Shown: positions 13,201 through 28,100 of the stretch, in pieces
How positions within the stretch are numbered: the stretch's first letter is position 1
Layout of the letters: every line of letters begins with the position of its first letter
DNA from: Dirofilaria immitis
Lineage: Eukaryota > Nematoda > Chromadorea > Rhabditida > Onchocercidae
Direction of reading: 5' to 3'
Length of the DNA: 64,000 bases
Assembly (NCBI GenBank): GCA_024305405.1
Contig: JAKNDB010000086.1
Location: forward strand, 682,001-746,000
Made by a program: the position numbers and the translations under genes
Notes under the pieces: model-generated
Told to the model about the DNA's origin: nothing
Database searches by the model: none
Seen by the model: the letters and a program-made list of their open reading frames with translations, nothing else

Positions 13201-16200
13201 TTGGCAAAATTTTTGAAAGATGAGGATGATTTCACTCAAAATGATCGCCGATCTTCTATAATACTGTTAAAAAAATTGTATTTTAAGCAAGCGCATACAA
13301 ACTTGATTGCTCAAATACTGTATGAATAACAAATTATTGTTAAGCCATTGCTTTAGATTTATGTATTTTTTATGCATTAAGATCTTCAAACTTATCAAGA
13401 CTTTGGGTACTCATTGCAATATGATTTTTGTTTTTTTATAGTCATCGACATACTATTTTGATTATAGAATATTTTATTTCGTTTAGTTAGTCTTCTAAAT
13501 AGACCAGTGATTCTTTTGACAGGCTTATTTTTATCCGCTTATAGTTCATTTCTTTTAAATTTACTTGAGAATATATCTTAACATATTTTTAAATTTTTCC
13601 TCATTGTCTCCTGTATCTAGATTACTATAAAAACTTAGTCATAGAATCATGAAAAGCTTTGTTGCAAGATAATTAAACAAATGTAATACATAAAATCGTT
13701 AATATTAAATCTAACAGTAGAAATCAAATTCGTCTAATTATGATCTTTTAAATAAGTATAGATTTTTCTTTTTCGCTCTACCATGTTTCGTCCTTTCGTT
13801 AACTTTGTAACAAAAAAAAAAACTTTTAATCCTTAATTAAGTACGCTGATTTACAATGTAGATAATTGAGATTATTGAAAGTGAAAAAAAAAGAAAAAGA
13901 GTGGAAGAATATGATATGGTTATAATTTTTCTGTTCATTGAAATTTGTATGCCACAGTAAACTTTAGCCTTCCAAATTAATTTCTGCTGCTTTAATTTTG
14001 TGATCAAAGTTTACAGTTTTGATTTTCGAGCAATTATTTTGTTGAAGTGCATGAATTCTTATTTTAGTGTTGTCAAAGGACATTTTATCCTTCCATTTCT
14101 TTTTCCATTCTGATTACTCTCCTCTCCTATGTTACAAAAAATATATTTAATTATGTCAGATGAAACATTGTATCATTTTGATCCCATAATTTTACGGCTG
14201 TAATCATAAGCGAATTTCTTGAGAGAGTGCAAAAGTGAATTGCCAAAATTATCAATATTCTTCCGCTTTATCCCGAAACTTTCAAAAATATGCTTTGAAT
14301 AAAACAAAAGAACATATTTTGAGACATTATAGAGACATCTTCGAAATCTTTTAGAAATATATAATGATAAAAGATAAAAAAAGTATCATTTGGCTTCATA
14401 TTCCCTCTTTGCAGCCTTCAACCATAGCGTTAAAAAAAGGCGAGTTTTTGTTAGTCAAATAAACAGTTCTATAAGCAATTGAATAGTTTAAGGTTTGTAA
14501 AATCGATATGGTTATTTTTAAAGAATGTTATTTCAGTATTGCTATTAGCAATAATACAAGATTGTCATTGACATCTAGATCTTCAAAAGAGCCGTGAGGT
14601 ATATCGATAAGAATAATTTCCGATGATTTGGCTTAGACAGTCTATTCATCCAAAAATCAATTTGCTTTTTAGTTTATAAGTCATATAAGATTGAGGGAAA
14701 TTTTCCTACTTTCATATTTGTTTTTCAAATTTTTTTTGCTTAAGTTTACTCACTCGGCCATAGCGGCAACTTCTAGCGACTTTTTGATGTAGCCGATAAG
14801 CTAAACTTCTGTTTAGAAAAAGTCAGCAAAAAACTAAAAGCTATTTCACTCTGTTCGATATATTAGACCGCGTGGAGACATTGAAAATCATCGGCTAACT
14901 CTTTCAATTAATAATGTAGACGACAAAGGTTTGCATCGTCTGTAGAAGATGCAGAGAAAATGGGTGTGTGAATACAGAATTAGAATTGAAATCAAGATGC
15001 TTGTGAGCTTATCTAAAGTGCATGTAATTTATCGATATACTTTAATGTCTAACTAAAATAACATAGTTAAATATAGGTAGGCAAGCCGATGAAAAGGTAT
15101 CGTTTGTGGTAATCGTGATTGTATTAATAATAGCGGTTCGATGGCGTAACATTTTATCCTTATATATGTTCATTTTTACATTAAACGCTTCGGCTAGAAA
15201 TGAGAATGGATGATGAAAAGTATATATATAGTGAGGTGGCAGGAAGTTATCAAGATCCACGCTCATAATACTTTTAATATCATTGAGCACCGTATCTTGA
15301 AACGCTAATATCGTTTGATTTTTCGTGGACTGTCATCGAAAAAGAACTTTATCGGATCTCTTTCGACAGACATTATAAGTTTTGATCGAAGATAAATATA
15401 TAAATTGATACTATTCGATTCAATGGGCACCATCAGTGTGAACCATTCAATTTATTTATTTCGCTTCATATTGCCCAAAACCACTTTGCATTGATTGAAT
15501 AAATACATACAGAGGCAACAGCACTAGCACCACATGGGGACCATATCATCTCCATTATATATTATAAAGTCATCATATTTTTCGACAAACTGCTTCTCAA
15601 TCCGACAGCATTCATCTTAATGTCGTTTGAGCTCTAAACCCATTAATATTCTTCCATTATTTTCTCATACACTAATACACTATCATATCCTTATGGAACC
15701 AGCCATCATTTAGTTTATTTTGTTTTGTCTGCTAGGTTCACAAATTCCAACAGTTTTTTAGAACTAAGCAGAAAAAAACAAATGAAACATTCCAGATGAA
15801 AATATTTGACGCTTGGCAAAGATCATTCTTACGTAAAAGGATTTCATCGTTTCTATCATCAATTGGCCAAAAGAAATTCTTTTCTAAAAATAAGAGATAA
15901 TAGAAATGTTAATCTTAAGCTAATCTTCTAATTTATCGCACTTAATGCTACAGTAATTTCTTAACCTTTCACTTTTTATAGAATAAATCTATTGAACAGA
16001 AGGTAGTTAAGCAATAAATTCTTATTCTCTTCTTTTTTTCTTGTTTTTTTTCTCATTTTTAGAGAACAAATTGTTTTGGTAGAACAAGGTGATGACTGAT
16101 TCTGAAACTAAAGAAGTTTTCATTCTTCTTTTGCAAGCTTATTTACTGTTTATCTTCTCTCTATCTTTTTATAAATATAACAAAATGAAATGAGAAAGAA

Positions 16201-17357
16201 ATGCATCCTTAAATAGTTATTTTTGAATTTTTAGATAGCATTGTCACTGTAAAACTTTCGGATCAATTTTAGAGATATGCATATTTTTTGTATCTTTTAT
16301 GTAGGATATAGGATTGATTAGAACAAAATATCAAAAAAGAGAGCTATTAATTCTCATAGTGAATGTTTTTGTTCCGCAGTATCGATACCTGAGTGATTTC
16401 TACTCGGCTAATTGGAGCGCTAGTTACCTGTTTCCTTTGATCTTAATTTAAAAAATGCTTCTTTGCTTGTCTCAGTCGACATATTCTAATTTTACTATTT
16501 CCCTTCAGTAATTCACACTTTCCCATATTCCCTTTTAAATTTCTCTTCCATTCTGTTTGAGTTCCTCTTTTTTTTCTACATGTTTCTTTGTTTGTTTTCA
16601 ATTTTTTGATGAATACTTTTTCATTTAGAGAAAATTTTCTAAACATATCAAGCAATTGTCCTTTATCTACCTTTTATTCAATTCGAACTAAGCACTCAAT
16701 ACTTTAGTTATCATATTCTTCAGTTATCATGCCCTGATCCGAATACAAAATAAAATAATGCGATAATTTCGAACAATGCCATATTATTATCGCATACTTT
16801 GCGTTAAACTCTAAACAGAATATATCCATAATCATGTTGCAATTTTTTATGTTGCAATTTTTTTCTCTCTCTTTGCAAGAAAGTGGATATGAAATTTTTC
16901 AATCTGAAAATTGAATTGCATTGTGAAATAATAGATATCAATTGTATTTGTAACGAAATCTTATGCTAGAAATAATAATAAAGTGATAAAACATGATTAA
17001 CAATTATCGGTTACAAAATTCTACGAGACAGACTAATTCATAATTAAGTTTATATATTGAAAATTTCTGAAAATCAGCCAATATTTACGTTTGACTAAAT
17101 TTAATTTCGAAAGTGCGCAATATATTGATAAGAATTCTTTCGCTTTATTGAACCAAATAGGCTCTTTTTATTTCTCTTTTGTTTTCAAACTGATCAAGAT
17201 TATTTTGGACTAATATACTATTTTAGAAACGAAAACAGAATTTAGTGAGCACAGAAGAGTGGTACATTCATCAAAGACCAATGATGAGTCAACGATGGCT
17301 GAACTGTGTCCTCTATGTCCATGCAAATATATTGAATTGCGTACACACCTTACTGAG
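10202..17357 (+). other. zfh-2: zfh-2 first visible C2H2 finger, split by a 6.9-kb intron
   Basis: Exon 10202-10297 ends in CPHCNFIT and a GTAAGC donor. Exon 17227-17357 continues with HRRVVH. Joined, they give C-x2-C-x12-H-x4-H, a perfect C2H2 finger that fixes both splice sites and the phase. The second exon then starts another finger (CPLC), which ends in the next exon at 18906 with THLTEEH. Nothing else is seen in the intron. Confidence 0.85.
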
Positions 17358-19125
17358 GTATCTCTTTTTACAAACCTATTTGATTAATTTCTTACTAATA
17401 TGAAAGTGTAATAGTAGCGATCTGTTGAACCGATTTTACTTTTGTTCTCATTAAATTGTTCTTGTCCTGAGAATAATTCTTTAAATATCTGAAATTAATT
17501 CATCACATATCAGAGAGATTATTCTGTAAAATATATGAAGAACTTACATTCTTCCAAGCTTAACACAGTTTTCAAGAATAAGGTTTTTTAGTTGCATAAG
17601 TTTGTTGCTACATGATAGTAATACAAGTTTCGAACAGCTTGTAGCTTTGAACAGATCAATCACTCATTCTTAAAATTGTTATGAAAAAGTTTGGATTATG
17701 TACCTTTCACGCTGAATTATTTCAGCGTGCTTATATTTCTATTCAGTCTTAGAATAAGAATTTCGATCTTAGAATAAAATTAAAATAAGAATCTTATTCT
17801 AATTTTTTAAGATGACAAAAACAAAAAGAGAAAATTTAAAAAAAAAAACAAAATATAAGGTTTTCTCCTCAGAAACTCTCGCAGAGGAACATTTAAAAAC
17901 TAATGTTTGAAAAAATGTCTGGCTGTATCATAATTTCATTTTTCTAAATAATTATTTTTAGTAGTTTCAAAAACATTGGCCATAATAATAACGGCAGTAA
18001 AAACAATCGCTTTCATTTGAAAGTAATCACTACAAATATTGCTTCTATTATTAATTATCATTTAACGGGAAAAATTTTTTATTGGTTTGAAACATTTATT
18101 GATTTGACTTTCAAATATAGCATTATTGCACTAAGTTTTTGTTTGCTGATATATTATATCATAGCCATGAAAGTATTTCTTATCTATTTATTTTAGATTT
18201 TATTTAGAATTTGAAAAATAAATATCTTTGCTTCTTATAAAATGCCATAAGGAAAATAACAAACATTTCTCAACGAAATTTTCTCATATTGGTTGGACGA
18301 TCTTCTCTCCCAAAAAAGTTCGACAAATGACGTTTTTAATTAATGGCCAACATCATGCGTTAATTTCAAGTATAGTATTGTTGCACTAAGTTAAGCTAAT
18401 TGAAATTTTAAGTTGAAATCAAAAAATTAAATTCGATTATTTTTCTTTTAATATATTGCTGGTAAATAGCAAGATAAATACAATTAAGATTCCGTAGAAG
18501 CAACTATTGCACCAATTTCGTCCCCTTTCCATTAAGCTAATGAATAAGCCACTGAGCATAATTTCAATTTATAGAGGTAATTTATTTGTATACTAAGAGG
18601 GTAAGCTCTAAAACCTGATTTTGAACACTAATAAAATCACCCTTTACTAATATACCAGCCGGCAATGACAGCATTGCGAATTTTTGGCTGTTTAATTTCT
18701 ATTCATGCAGCAAACTGCTATAACGTTTTAACTAAATCAGATTCTTCATATAACAATCATTAAAATATATGATTCTTGTTGATTGCAGAATTATGTCAAG
18801 CTACTTACAATTGTGGTATCTATGAGCTATAAAAGCTAATAATCGTTCTTTTCAATTTCACGTTTTTGAATACTCATTTTGAGTTATAATATAATTTAAT
18901 TTTAGGAGCATAAAATAGCAGAAGAGGCAATTGAGCGATTGCTTTTGAATACTGCACCATCGAGTCTACTCAGCGATTCGGCATTTAATAAGAGGTGACT
19001 TTTTTTCTAAATCTCTTTCTCACAAATCATCTTGGATGAATCTAATGTGTATTTTAATTTCTGGTAAATTAAGATGAGAATATCACTGAAAAGTAAAAGA
19101 ATAGCTATGCATTTTTATTAAATAA

Positions 19126-19167
<42 letters not shown>

Positions 19168-22100
19168 GTTTTTGTCAAATCGCATTTTGATTATAGAATA
19201 ACTTGAATAGTTACCCTTTTATTGAAAGAAATTAAGAAAAATACCGATCGATTCATGATAATCTTATCAAAAATACTAGCAATGGTTAATTAAATTAAAG
19301 GAATGATTTTAATAGCTTATATCGAATATGCATGGGTTAATAGTTAAGAGGCTCGTGCATTTTCAGGAAAAAATTCAAAATTTGTAAAAACAAATACTGG
19401 AAAAAATTAATCCCATTTTTGATGATCCTTCTGCTGATCGCAATGTACTTTTTATTATTGAACTGCTAATATCATTCAAGATTTCACATTGTATATGTTA
19501 GCCTAATCATTTCTTTCCTGTATTATTTCTAGATTAATTCTATCTTTATCACTGTGACGCTGTATGTTAACATCATTTACAAAAATAACCTATACTGGAA
19601 ACAGTATTTCTGTATGATTTTAAATTCCTATGTTTGATTATGTTTATCATTTAGAAAACGAAATATTATAGGAGCAAAAAATTGATGATTAATAGAGTTT
19701 AAATTCATTAGAATTAGGGATCATTATGAAAGTATTTTATCAACGGATAAATTTGCTTTAACAAACTATTCGTGAGCCTGTAAGTAAGTGAGAAGATAAG
19801 TGCAAAAATTAAAAATTTAAAAAAATCAAGCATGTTAGCGTCTTATAAAACATATCATGTAACATATGTCCGATGTAATTTTGTATATTGCGATGGAGCT
19901 CTCTTTTCATAAAATGCCTGTATTTCATTCATAACGTATTTCTATGAGAGGAAAAAGCGATAGTGGCACTTTAGCATTTTAGTGGTTCGAAATCGTTTTA
20001 TTTTTTACAGCTATTTTTTAACTGTACCATTTGACAGGGTTTCAGCTGTATCTTTTTAGTTTCTCATCGCATCTCTTACGGTTCATACTAATTTCCATAA
20101 TTCTACCAATTGTTTTTGTTGTAATAAGCAATGCTCTCGATTAATTGACATCTCTTTTTTTTTAAAAGTTCCGATCTCATTTTCAACTTTATTTTTATCT
20201 TTTTCAACCAGCTATTCATCTACAGAAGTAAAATCTCTAATTTATTAGTTCGATAAAATTAGTCAGTGCAGTTTTTAACTGAATGTTTCAATCAGTATAG
20301 CAAATGTTTGAACTGTTAAAATCTCTAATTATATATTTGTACATGATGATGAAAGAATTATGCTTTTCCAAATATATTGTCTCGTTTCCTACGGTGTTAC
20401 CCGCCTTGCAAGCAAACATGCAAACAATATTGTTATACTGTGCCAAAAATTATCTCTTTATAAAAATAGATAAAAACATGCAATATTACATTGATTAAAA
20501 TAGCTTTGAAGTTGAGGAATGACTGTTCAACTTGTCAGAAGTACCAACATCTGTTTCATACTTGAAAAATTGGCCTTTCTTTCATCCTTTCTTCTCCTTG
20601 TTGCAGGAATGGCTTTTTCTTCATAATTCTTAAATCCAGAAGTTAATATAATACTTTTTTGCGAATTCTCTTCTTTAAGCAAGAGATATTGAAAGATACA
20701 AAACAATTTTGAAAGTAGTCTGTCCAACGAGTACAAATTTTAGCACGAAAAAATGTTTCCAATCCCATAAGTCTTTCATATCTACTGAATTCATTTTGTC
20801 TACCTTGATGCAATATGCTTGAAATCCTGAAAGAGGTGATAGAAATCTTATGCCGAATATTTCGATTTGTTTCAAATATCTGATTTTCAGAATAATAAAA
20901 TATTGGTATAATAATTAGATTGATTGCTGATCATTATGAGATTTATGATAACTAGAATGATTTAACTAACGAATTTAATTTCAAAGGTTAGAAATTTCAT
21001 TTCTAAAATACTTCCTCTTACATATCACAAGATGGTGCCATTGATTGCTTGAATTGCTTTAAATTGAAATTCTTTGAATTTGCAGTGGCTCACAAAATCA
21101 AACAGTTCATAATGATCCAAAATTCAGCATGCCGGCATCGATGCAATTATTGTTATAAAGGGTGGGGAAGAGAGGTTCAACATCATAGGAGATGCTCCTC
21201 CTGCCCCTGGTTTTGGAGTTTAATTGGAATTGCTAATGAGAAAAGGAAAGCCGTTTATGTGTTTGGTGATGCTTCATACTTTTGATTTATTTATTGTATC
21301 ATTTTGTAGTCAGAGTGTCTACTTTAACGGTCTTTCTGTTAGTTAGTTTATTTGGCGTTTACAGTTGTTAATTTATTTCTACCTCTTTATGATTCGTTTA
21401 TTGAAAATTGTTTACTGATTTTATTCATGGTTTGGTAACTATAGGAAGCTCATTTCCTACTGTTACTGATTTCAGAAATAATGCCATTATTAATTGTTAG
21501 CGTTATCATCACTATCATGATTAAATCTAACATCCACAAAATTTGATTTTTCAATATAGATTTCAGCGATTTATTTTTTGCTATTTTGGTCTCATTTCAG
21601 AATCAGTAGTTGACGAAGTGTCAGTATTATTTTTGTAACTGTCATCGTCATCATAATTATTATTGTCATTGTTATTGTTACCGTTATCACACTGTTATTA
21701 TTTATGATCTTCTGCTATGAATTAACAAACAAATTTATAGTTTGAAAAAAAACGGATCGACAAATTTACCGTTATCATTGCTCACAGTGCTCGTTGGCAT
21801 TTCGTACCGAACAACGCCTTGCCAATCACACTTTGCATCACACATTCCGGGCCACTACTCGTTGTACCAAATGTGATCAAAACTTTCGCTCTCATGAATT
21901 ACTAAAAAGCACAATGCTCAGGAACACACTCTTGGTCAGTTTTATTAGCATCTTTTTGAAATCGCTTTTTTATTTATTTCCAGTTTTCTTCAAATTACCA
22001 CTTCGAAATAGAATTCCTTTTCTTGCTATTGCTGATATCTGTTCGGTAAATTAATTGCACGATTATTAGTCGTAAATAGTCCGGAAGCTTCCCAATAGCA

Positions 22101-25100
22101 TTCCATTGGAATTTGCTAACATACATTTTTCAATTATCATTGATCAAGTAGTAAAGACTATAATTTGGACATTTGTTTCAAAATTATCACTTCAGGTAAA
22201 ACATACAGTTCACCGACTACAAGCTCTTACCATTCCCAGTTAGCCGAAGCAAATATCGATGATAGGATGGAGATCAATCATGTTGATTTGTTAAGGTTAC
22301 TTCTGCTTCATTAATCTAATTTCAAAAATTTGGATTACTTATTTTCTTGAAAACTCTAAAAGATTCTAGGAAGTGTATCATTTGATAAGTTTATGTCCAG
22401 GAATCATGCACTTCTACAATGCTTGCTTGGTATATACTGTTGCGATTGCTGACAGCGAGTAAATAAGCTGAGTAACGTTAATCTTATTGAAAGAAAGAGC
22501 TAATACGCCATAAATTGCGCTTCTAGGCCCTTCAAATGTGAGCTGTGCAAGGAGAATTTTGAGCAAAAGCATCAACTGCTGACTCATTATAACTCAGTGA
22601 CACATCTTCATAAGGCTAAGAAAATGCTCGAAGAACAGTCGAACAACTTTCAACCTAGTACACAGGCTAGAATTTCCATTACTATTCTTTTTAATTCTTT
22701 ATTTTGATTCAGTTTGTTTTTGAAGATGATAAATTGATTCAATAAATTTCTAATGATTCCAGTACGCTTTTCAGATTCTGGCAGCATTGCAAGCCTCAAC
22801 TAATTCTCAGTCGTTACAAGGAAGCTCAAAACCGTTCAAATGTAATCTATGCAAATTGGGTTATGGACAAGGCTCCACCTTAGATATACATATAAGGTAT
22901 TCGATAGCAATAAATACATTTATTGTATTTATAGTATGCTAATTGCGAGTGTATACTTTATGGAAGTGCTTTACTTCCTATACTCTGTAATGATTATTTC
23001 TTAAAACTTTGCAGTTACGAATTTTTTGAAAAGCTGGGCATTATTTACTAAAGCTTGCTTTATATAATTGAAATTTCAAAATCCATGTTTTTAGAAACTT
23101 TGGTCGGACTAATCTAACAAATTATATTTGCCCAAAGTTTAGCTTAAAAATTATCACCAGTCAGACTACAATGCTGGGTAACATTGATGCATTTTGAACT
23201 TTTCAGGTCGGTTGCGCATCAATCGCGCTTGACTAAAATAGCTGAACTCTTAGCACAAGGTGAAATTGATGGCTGCAAATCGATCGTAGAGCAACCAAGT
23301 GGTCCAGCACAGACAATATTATCTGAATTAGCTACCAAATCTGATTCTACTTCTGACTCATTGCAGGTACATTCCGCTTTCTTTTAGGTAGAATTACTTG
23401 ATAAATTAAATAAATCTCCGCATTGAGGCTTTATTGTTATTAATGATATCTTAGGATCGGACTGCATTTTGTTTTATACTTTCTGCGTTTTTATTGCGAA
23501 ACTTTGCAGATTTTTCATTCTGCACCACTTTAAAATTTATCATATTTTTACCGAATTTTGCAACACCCAGTATCTCGTGGTATGCTCGTAATATTTAAGA
23601 TTGTAATAAAAAAGAAAGTACTGTAATAAATCATTACCGTTGATAGAGCAAATTACAATCTTCAAAACCATGCATTATAAAATTTCAAAAATTAATAGAT
23701 GATGTCATAACTCATCATTGTACTTCCGGAAGTTTTTGTAGTATTTTTAGGGAGGAGTTATGGTGTGTTCAATTACTGTATTCAAAATAATTTTCGGGAT
23801 AAAATCCTGCTCTTTATTGATTTTTTTTTATAGGTTTAAATTTTAATTTTGATTCACATGATGAAAAGTTTACAGAATTAATCATTAAATTTATTATTGT
23901 ATCCTTTGCTCACTGTACATCTTTCCTTCTTTCTCCTCCTCACTGATTTTCAACGCTTTGATCAAATGGGATGATTGAGAAAATAGATGATTGGTAGTGA
24001 TGATGATGCGGTTGCCACTCTATTGATTTTTCCTCTTTTTTTTTCTAATAATTGTACACATATGATAAGCTTAGAGGTTTTTAATCTTAAATACCAAGTA
24101 TTTACTTTCGCACTATTAAATTTCTATTAAGCGGAACACTATATCATATGAAAATGAATCCCTGATAATGCAAGAAGTATGCATACGTGCGTCTTGCTTC
24201 TGCGACATATTCGGCAAGTTTACCTGAAATCTGCAGAATCCGAAAGTTTTCTCGTTCTTTGTCCGAAGTTTCATGATCTTTTAATGCTGCGGCAATGTTG
24301 CATTGAATTCATCCTAGAATGTTGTTGTCAATTTTGGGTTAATCTTTTTACTGCTAAGGAAAGCTTTTCCTAATCCTCTCAAATTAAGCATCATATTCAT
24401 CAAAGATATTCGTTTCCGCAATTACGGTCAATTAACTGCACATATCTCGCATCTTTTGCGATAATAATCCAGTTTACTGCATCTACTGATGAAGTTCCGT
24501 CAGCGCTTACATATATTATACTTCATTTCGTTCCGCTGGACTGTGAGGAATTTTGTAATGGCTCAATAGGCTTCATTTAATCGCTTCATCTCTTCTCTCC
24601 TGTTAACAGTAACATATTTTTCATGTTTTTCAAACTCTCATTCTCCATCATTACTGATTTTACGTCTCTCCACAACGCATCTTGTTTCCTCTCAAGAATT
24701 TCTCCGAATTCTCCATGTTTTCGGTTTCATCCTCCGTAGGCACCAACCATCAGAATGATTACCGTATATTTTAATGGATAAGTGATAAATCGTGTGTATG
24801 TATGCGTGTGTCTGTGTCTGTGTCTTTGTCTGTATTTATATGTGTGTGTATGTATGTGTGTGTGTGTGTGTGTGTATGTTGTGTGTTGTGTGTTTGTATT
24901 GAAAGAGGGCAGAGATAGTTGCAGTTGGTGATTCGATCAGTTTGCCCTATCTCTGCCAAGCATTTTCCAATGATTAGTAGTCTGTTGTTGTTTGTGCCAC
25001 TTTCGGGGCTTGCTTCTCCAAAGATGTGAAAGAAATTTCAAGAAATTCAAAAAAAAAAAGTTGGCAAAATTTTGGCTCTGAGGGCTGGTATTATCTGGAA

Positions 25101-28100
25101 GTTATCTCATTCCTTCTACACTTTCTCTCTCTGCTGTTTTTCACTGTTTGACATAAAAACAATATTAGTGGAACTTCAATTCGAAAAAACCAAGACTCAG
25201 AAGAATGGAAATTTAGAATTATTTGTTACTGAAGATACTTTAAAATTCACAGCAACAATTGCCTTATGTTGTGCTAGATCTTTTCCTAATAATATTTATA
25301 ATATTTTTAAATTTTGCAAGTGTAAAATGAACAAATTTCCGTACCAATATAGGCTGTTTGATAAGAAATGAAAAAACATCGAAGTATTTCATAGATATTT
25401 AGACATCATCGCTACAATGCGATATGTGTTCCATTCTAACAGTCGGCTTTTAAAATTTCTCCTTTGCATATTTTTCGGTTATTTGAGTCTATTTAAAAAA
25501 TTTCGTTGAAGCATTTTGGAATTAACTTCAGTTCCGACATGATTGATTCAACAATTCCTCTAAATATGCTGCAAATATCCATCCATCTGATGTTTGTTGT
25601 CACAATAAATCCCGACATGGTGACTTTACTTTACCAGTTCTTCAATCCTCACTCAAGGATATATATTTTTATATATACATATAAAACACTTCTGTTCGGA
25701 AATGAAAATATTGGAATTGGAAAAATAATTGATGACCGACTTAAAAACTGACTATTGCAGAATGGATTGGAACAACAACAACAATCAACGTTAGCGATGA
25801 TCAACATGTTAAATATGGCGCAGCTTCTATCGATAGCATCCGTTGGTCAGACCGCTTTACCGAGTGATATCCCAGCAGCTACGGCTTCTCAAGCTCAGAC
25901 AGCATTAGCAAGCATAGCTGCTGGATTCCCGCCTATCATCGCCCCATTTGGAACTTTGAGTTAGTTGCTGCTATAGTTAATTAACAGCCATCTATAATGA
26001 AGTGCTTGAAAACGCATTACTGATTATTGTTTTGGATGGTGAATGGTATTATATTATTTAAATCCAAATATCATACATCAGCTTGAGCTGATTTTGTAGA
26101 TCATAGTTATCAGATTCGATTTCTTCACTGATCTTTTTCAACAATAAGTGGCCAAAGTTTCGAGTTGCTTTCGCATTTCTATTTTAATTGATTCTTTCAT
26201 CATATATATGGTATAAAAATCCGTCAATTAATGGACGTACATGCAATAGTGTTTTCTAGCATGTTCATCCATTTTAGATTTTTCTTTTCAAATCCTGACA
26301 GAATTAGGGACACAGAAAAGCATTGTTGTTTTTATGATTTTCTCATTCCTTTGAAAATTGACCAAATTTCCATCAAAGGAATGAATGGCAAATTACTGTG
26401 GATGTTTTCTTATGTTTTTTCCGTCTACTTACATCCAGCAAAATATTCCTTTGGCTTACGCTAAACTCGAACTGTACAGTTTCGAGATAGCCGTCTCTAA
26501 CTCTCATTGCTATATGTAACCAAAACTTCACCGAAATGTTGTCCAGGACAGTTACCGATATCAACTGATGATGCTGCTACAATGACAACAAAAGCAATCA
26601 ATGAACAGTCTGTCACATCCATCGATGATGAACGAACTCCTCGTACCAGTGCTTCTTTTCGCAAAATGCTTGAAACCTATGGTTAGCTGAGTTGCTGTTT
26701 TTAATGAAAGCTGTTTTTGAAATTTACATGCTCTGTCCCGCTTTTTTAATACTCACTTTTCGCCTTAGTTTTTTATAAATTAAACAAAAATTCAGTAGTA
26801 ACAAATATTACTTGTAGTGACGAAATTTTAGGAGCATTACTGACTTCAAGCACAGACTTTTCAGGTTTCGATTTGGTAATGCAATATAATGAAAGTCTAG
26901 AGCAACCAGGGCGCAAATTGGATATAATACCGGACGAAACGATTCCAGATTTAAGCCATGTCGAATGCACAAAGTGCAACAAAGTTTTTAGCAGTATCTG
27001 GATACTCAAAGCTCATTATGAAGAGGTAAAGAAAAAACTTTGTTAGTTAATAATCACTCATGATTTGACATCGAGCCTTAGTATTCCTAAACTTCTTGTT
27101 TCCACAACTGCTTTCTTGATTTTTATTCATGATGCCTAGTCATCTCTTAGCATTTTTTTATTACCTTTAATTTACTCATTTTTCATAAGTATATCGTTTT
27201 TCGTATAACATAAGAAAAATATAATTAAGAAATTATGAATTTTTGAGATCGAGTTATGAAACATCTATTGTTGAGAATTTTAAGCGGAGGGAAAGATCTT
27301 TCCGAAATTTAATTTCCTCCGAATATAAGGAGAGAATTTTCTTTTATGTTGGGCTTACGTGATATTATAAACACAATATCGGCCTATGCAAAGGTTGAAT
27401 CAAATGAGCAATACAAAATAATACCAAATAGGAACACAGAAAAATTCAAAGAATATGAACAATATCGTAATGCTTGCTGATAGGTCGTATCTTTTCTTGG
27501 GATTTGTGTTCTTTTTTTCGTAAAGCCACCGATTCTTCTCATGCCTTTGAATTGTGGCTCCATTGCCGTCTAATTGTCTTCGAAACCGTTGCTCCTATCT
27601 GACCGTTGGCCTGTCGTCGATTTGTTCCTTAAACTCGGGTACTTAAACCGTACCGTTCTCTCATAAATCCTTCGGCTTGTCGTCCTTAGACGGATTGATC
27701 TCATTCTGTTGACCGATAAGTGCTTTGGTTGAGAACATCTTATATCTCTTCCCCTTAGCTTACTGATCTCATGATTTTAGCGAGCTATTTACACAAATCT
27801 TTTTAACATTTTTATTTATATACAACTATTTATATGTTTCGATTTTCGCCGACATTTATCACAATTTTTTTTATTATCTTTAATTTATTTCAGGTGCACG
27901 AAAATACTGTACCGACGATAGAGATTGAGAAATTTGCTAAACGATTGCATGAGACGGTAGATGAAAGTGAAGAAAAGGAGAATGACGAGAGCGATTTGAG
28001 TGTTGAACAGCAGAATGTCACGGTACCTGTCATAACATCAGTTTCAGTATCTGGAAGTAAAAAAGAACGTTGGGCAAAGATGAACTACCGCTGAGTAGTA

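Noticed and set aside
24179..24373. Possible coding exon in the 2.4-kb zfh-2 intron
   Set aside because: Composition is slightly less AT-rich, but no family resemblance was found and the flanking exons already join in phase.
24771..24959. Minus-strand His-Thr-rich open frame
   Set aside because: Reverse reading of the (TG)n repeat.
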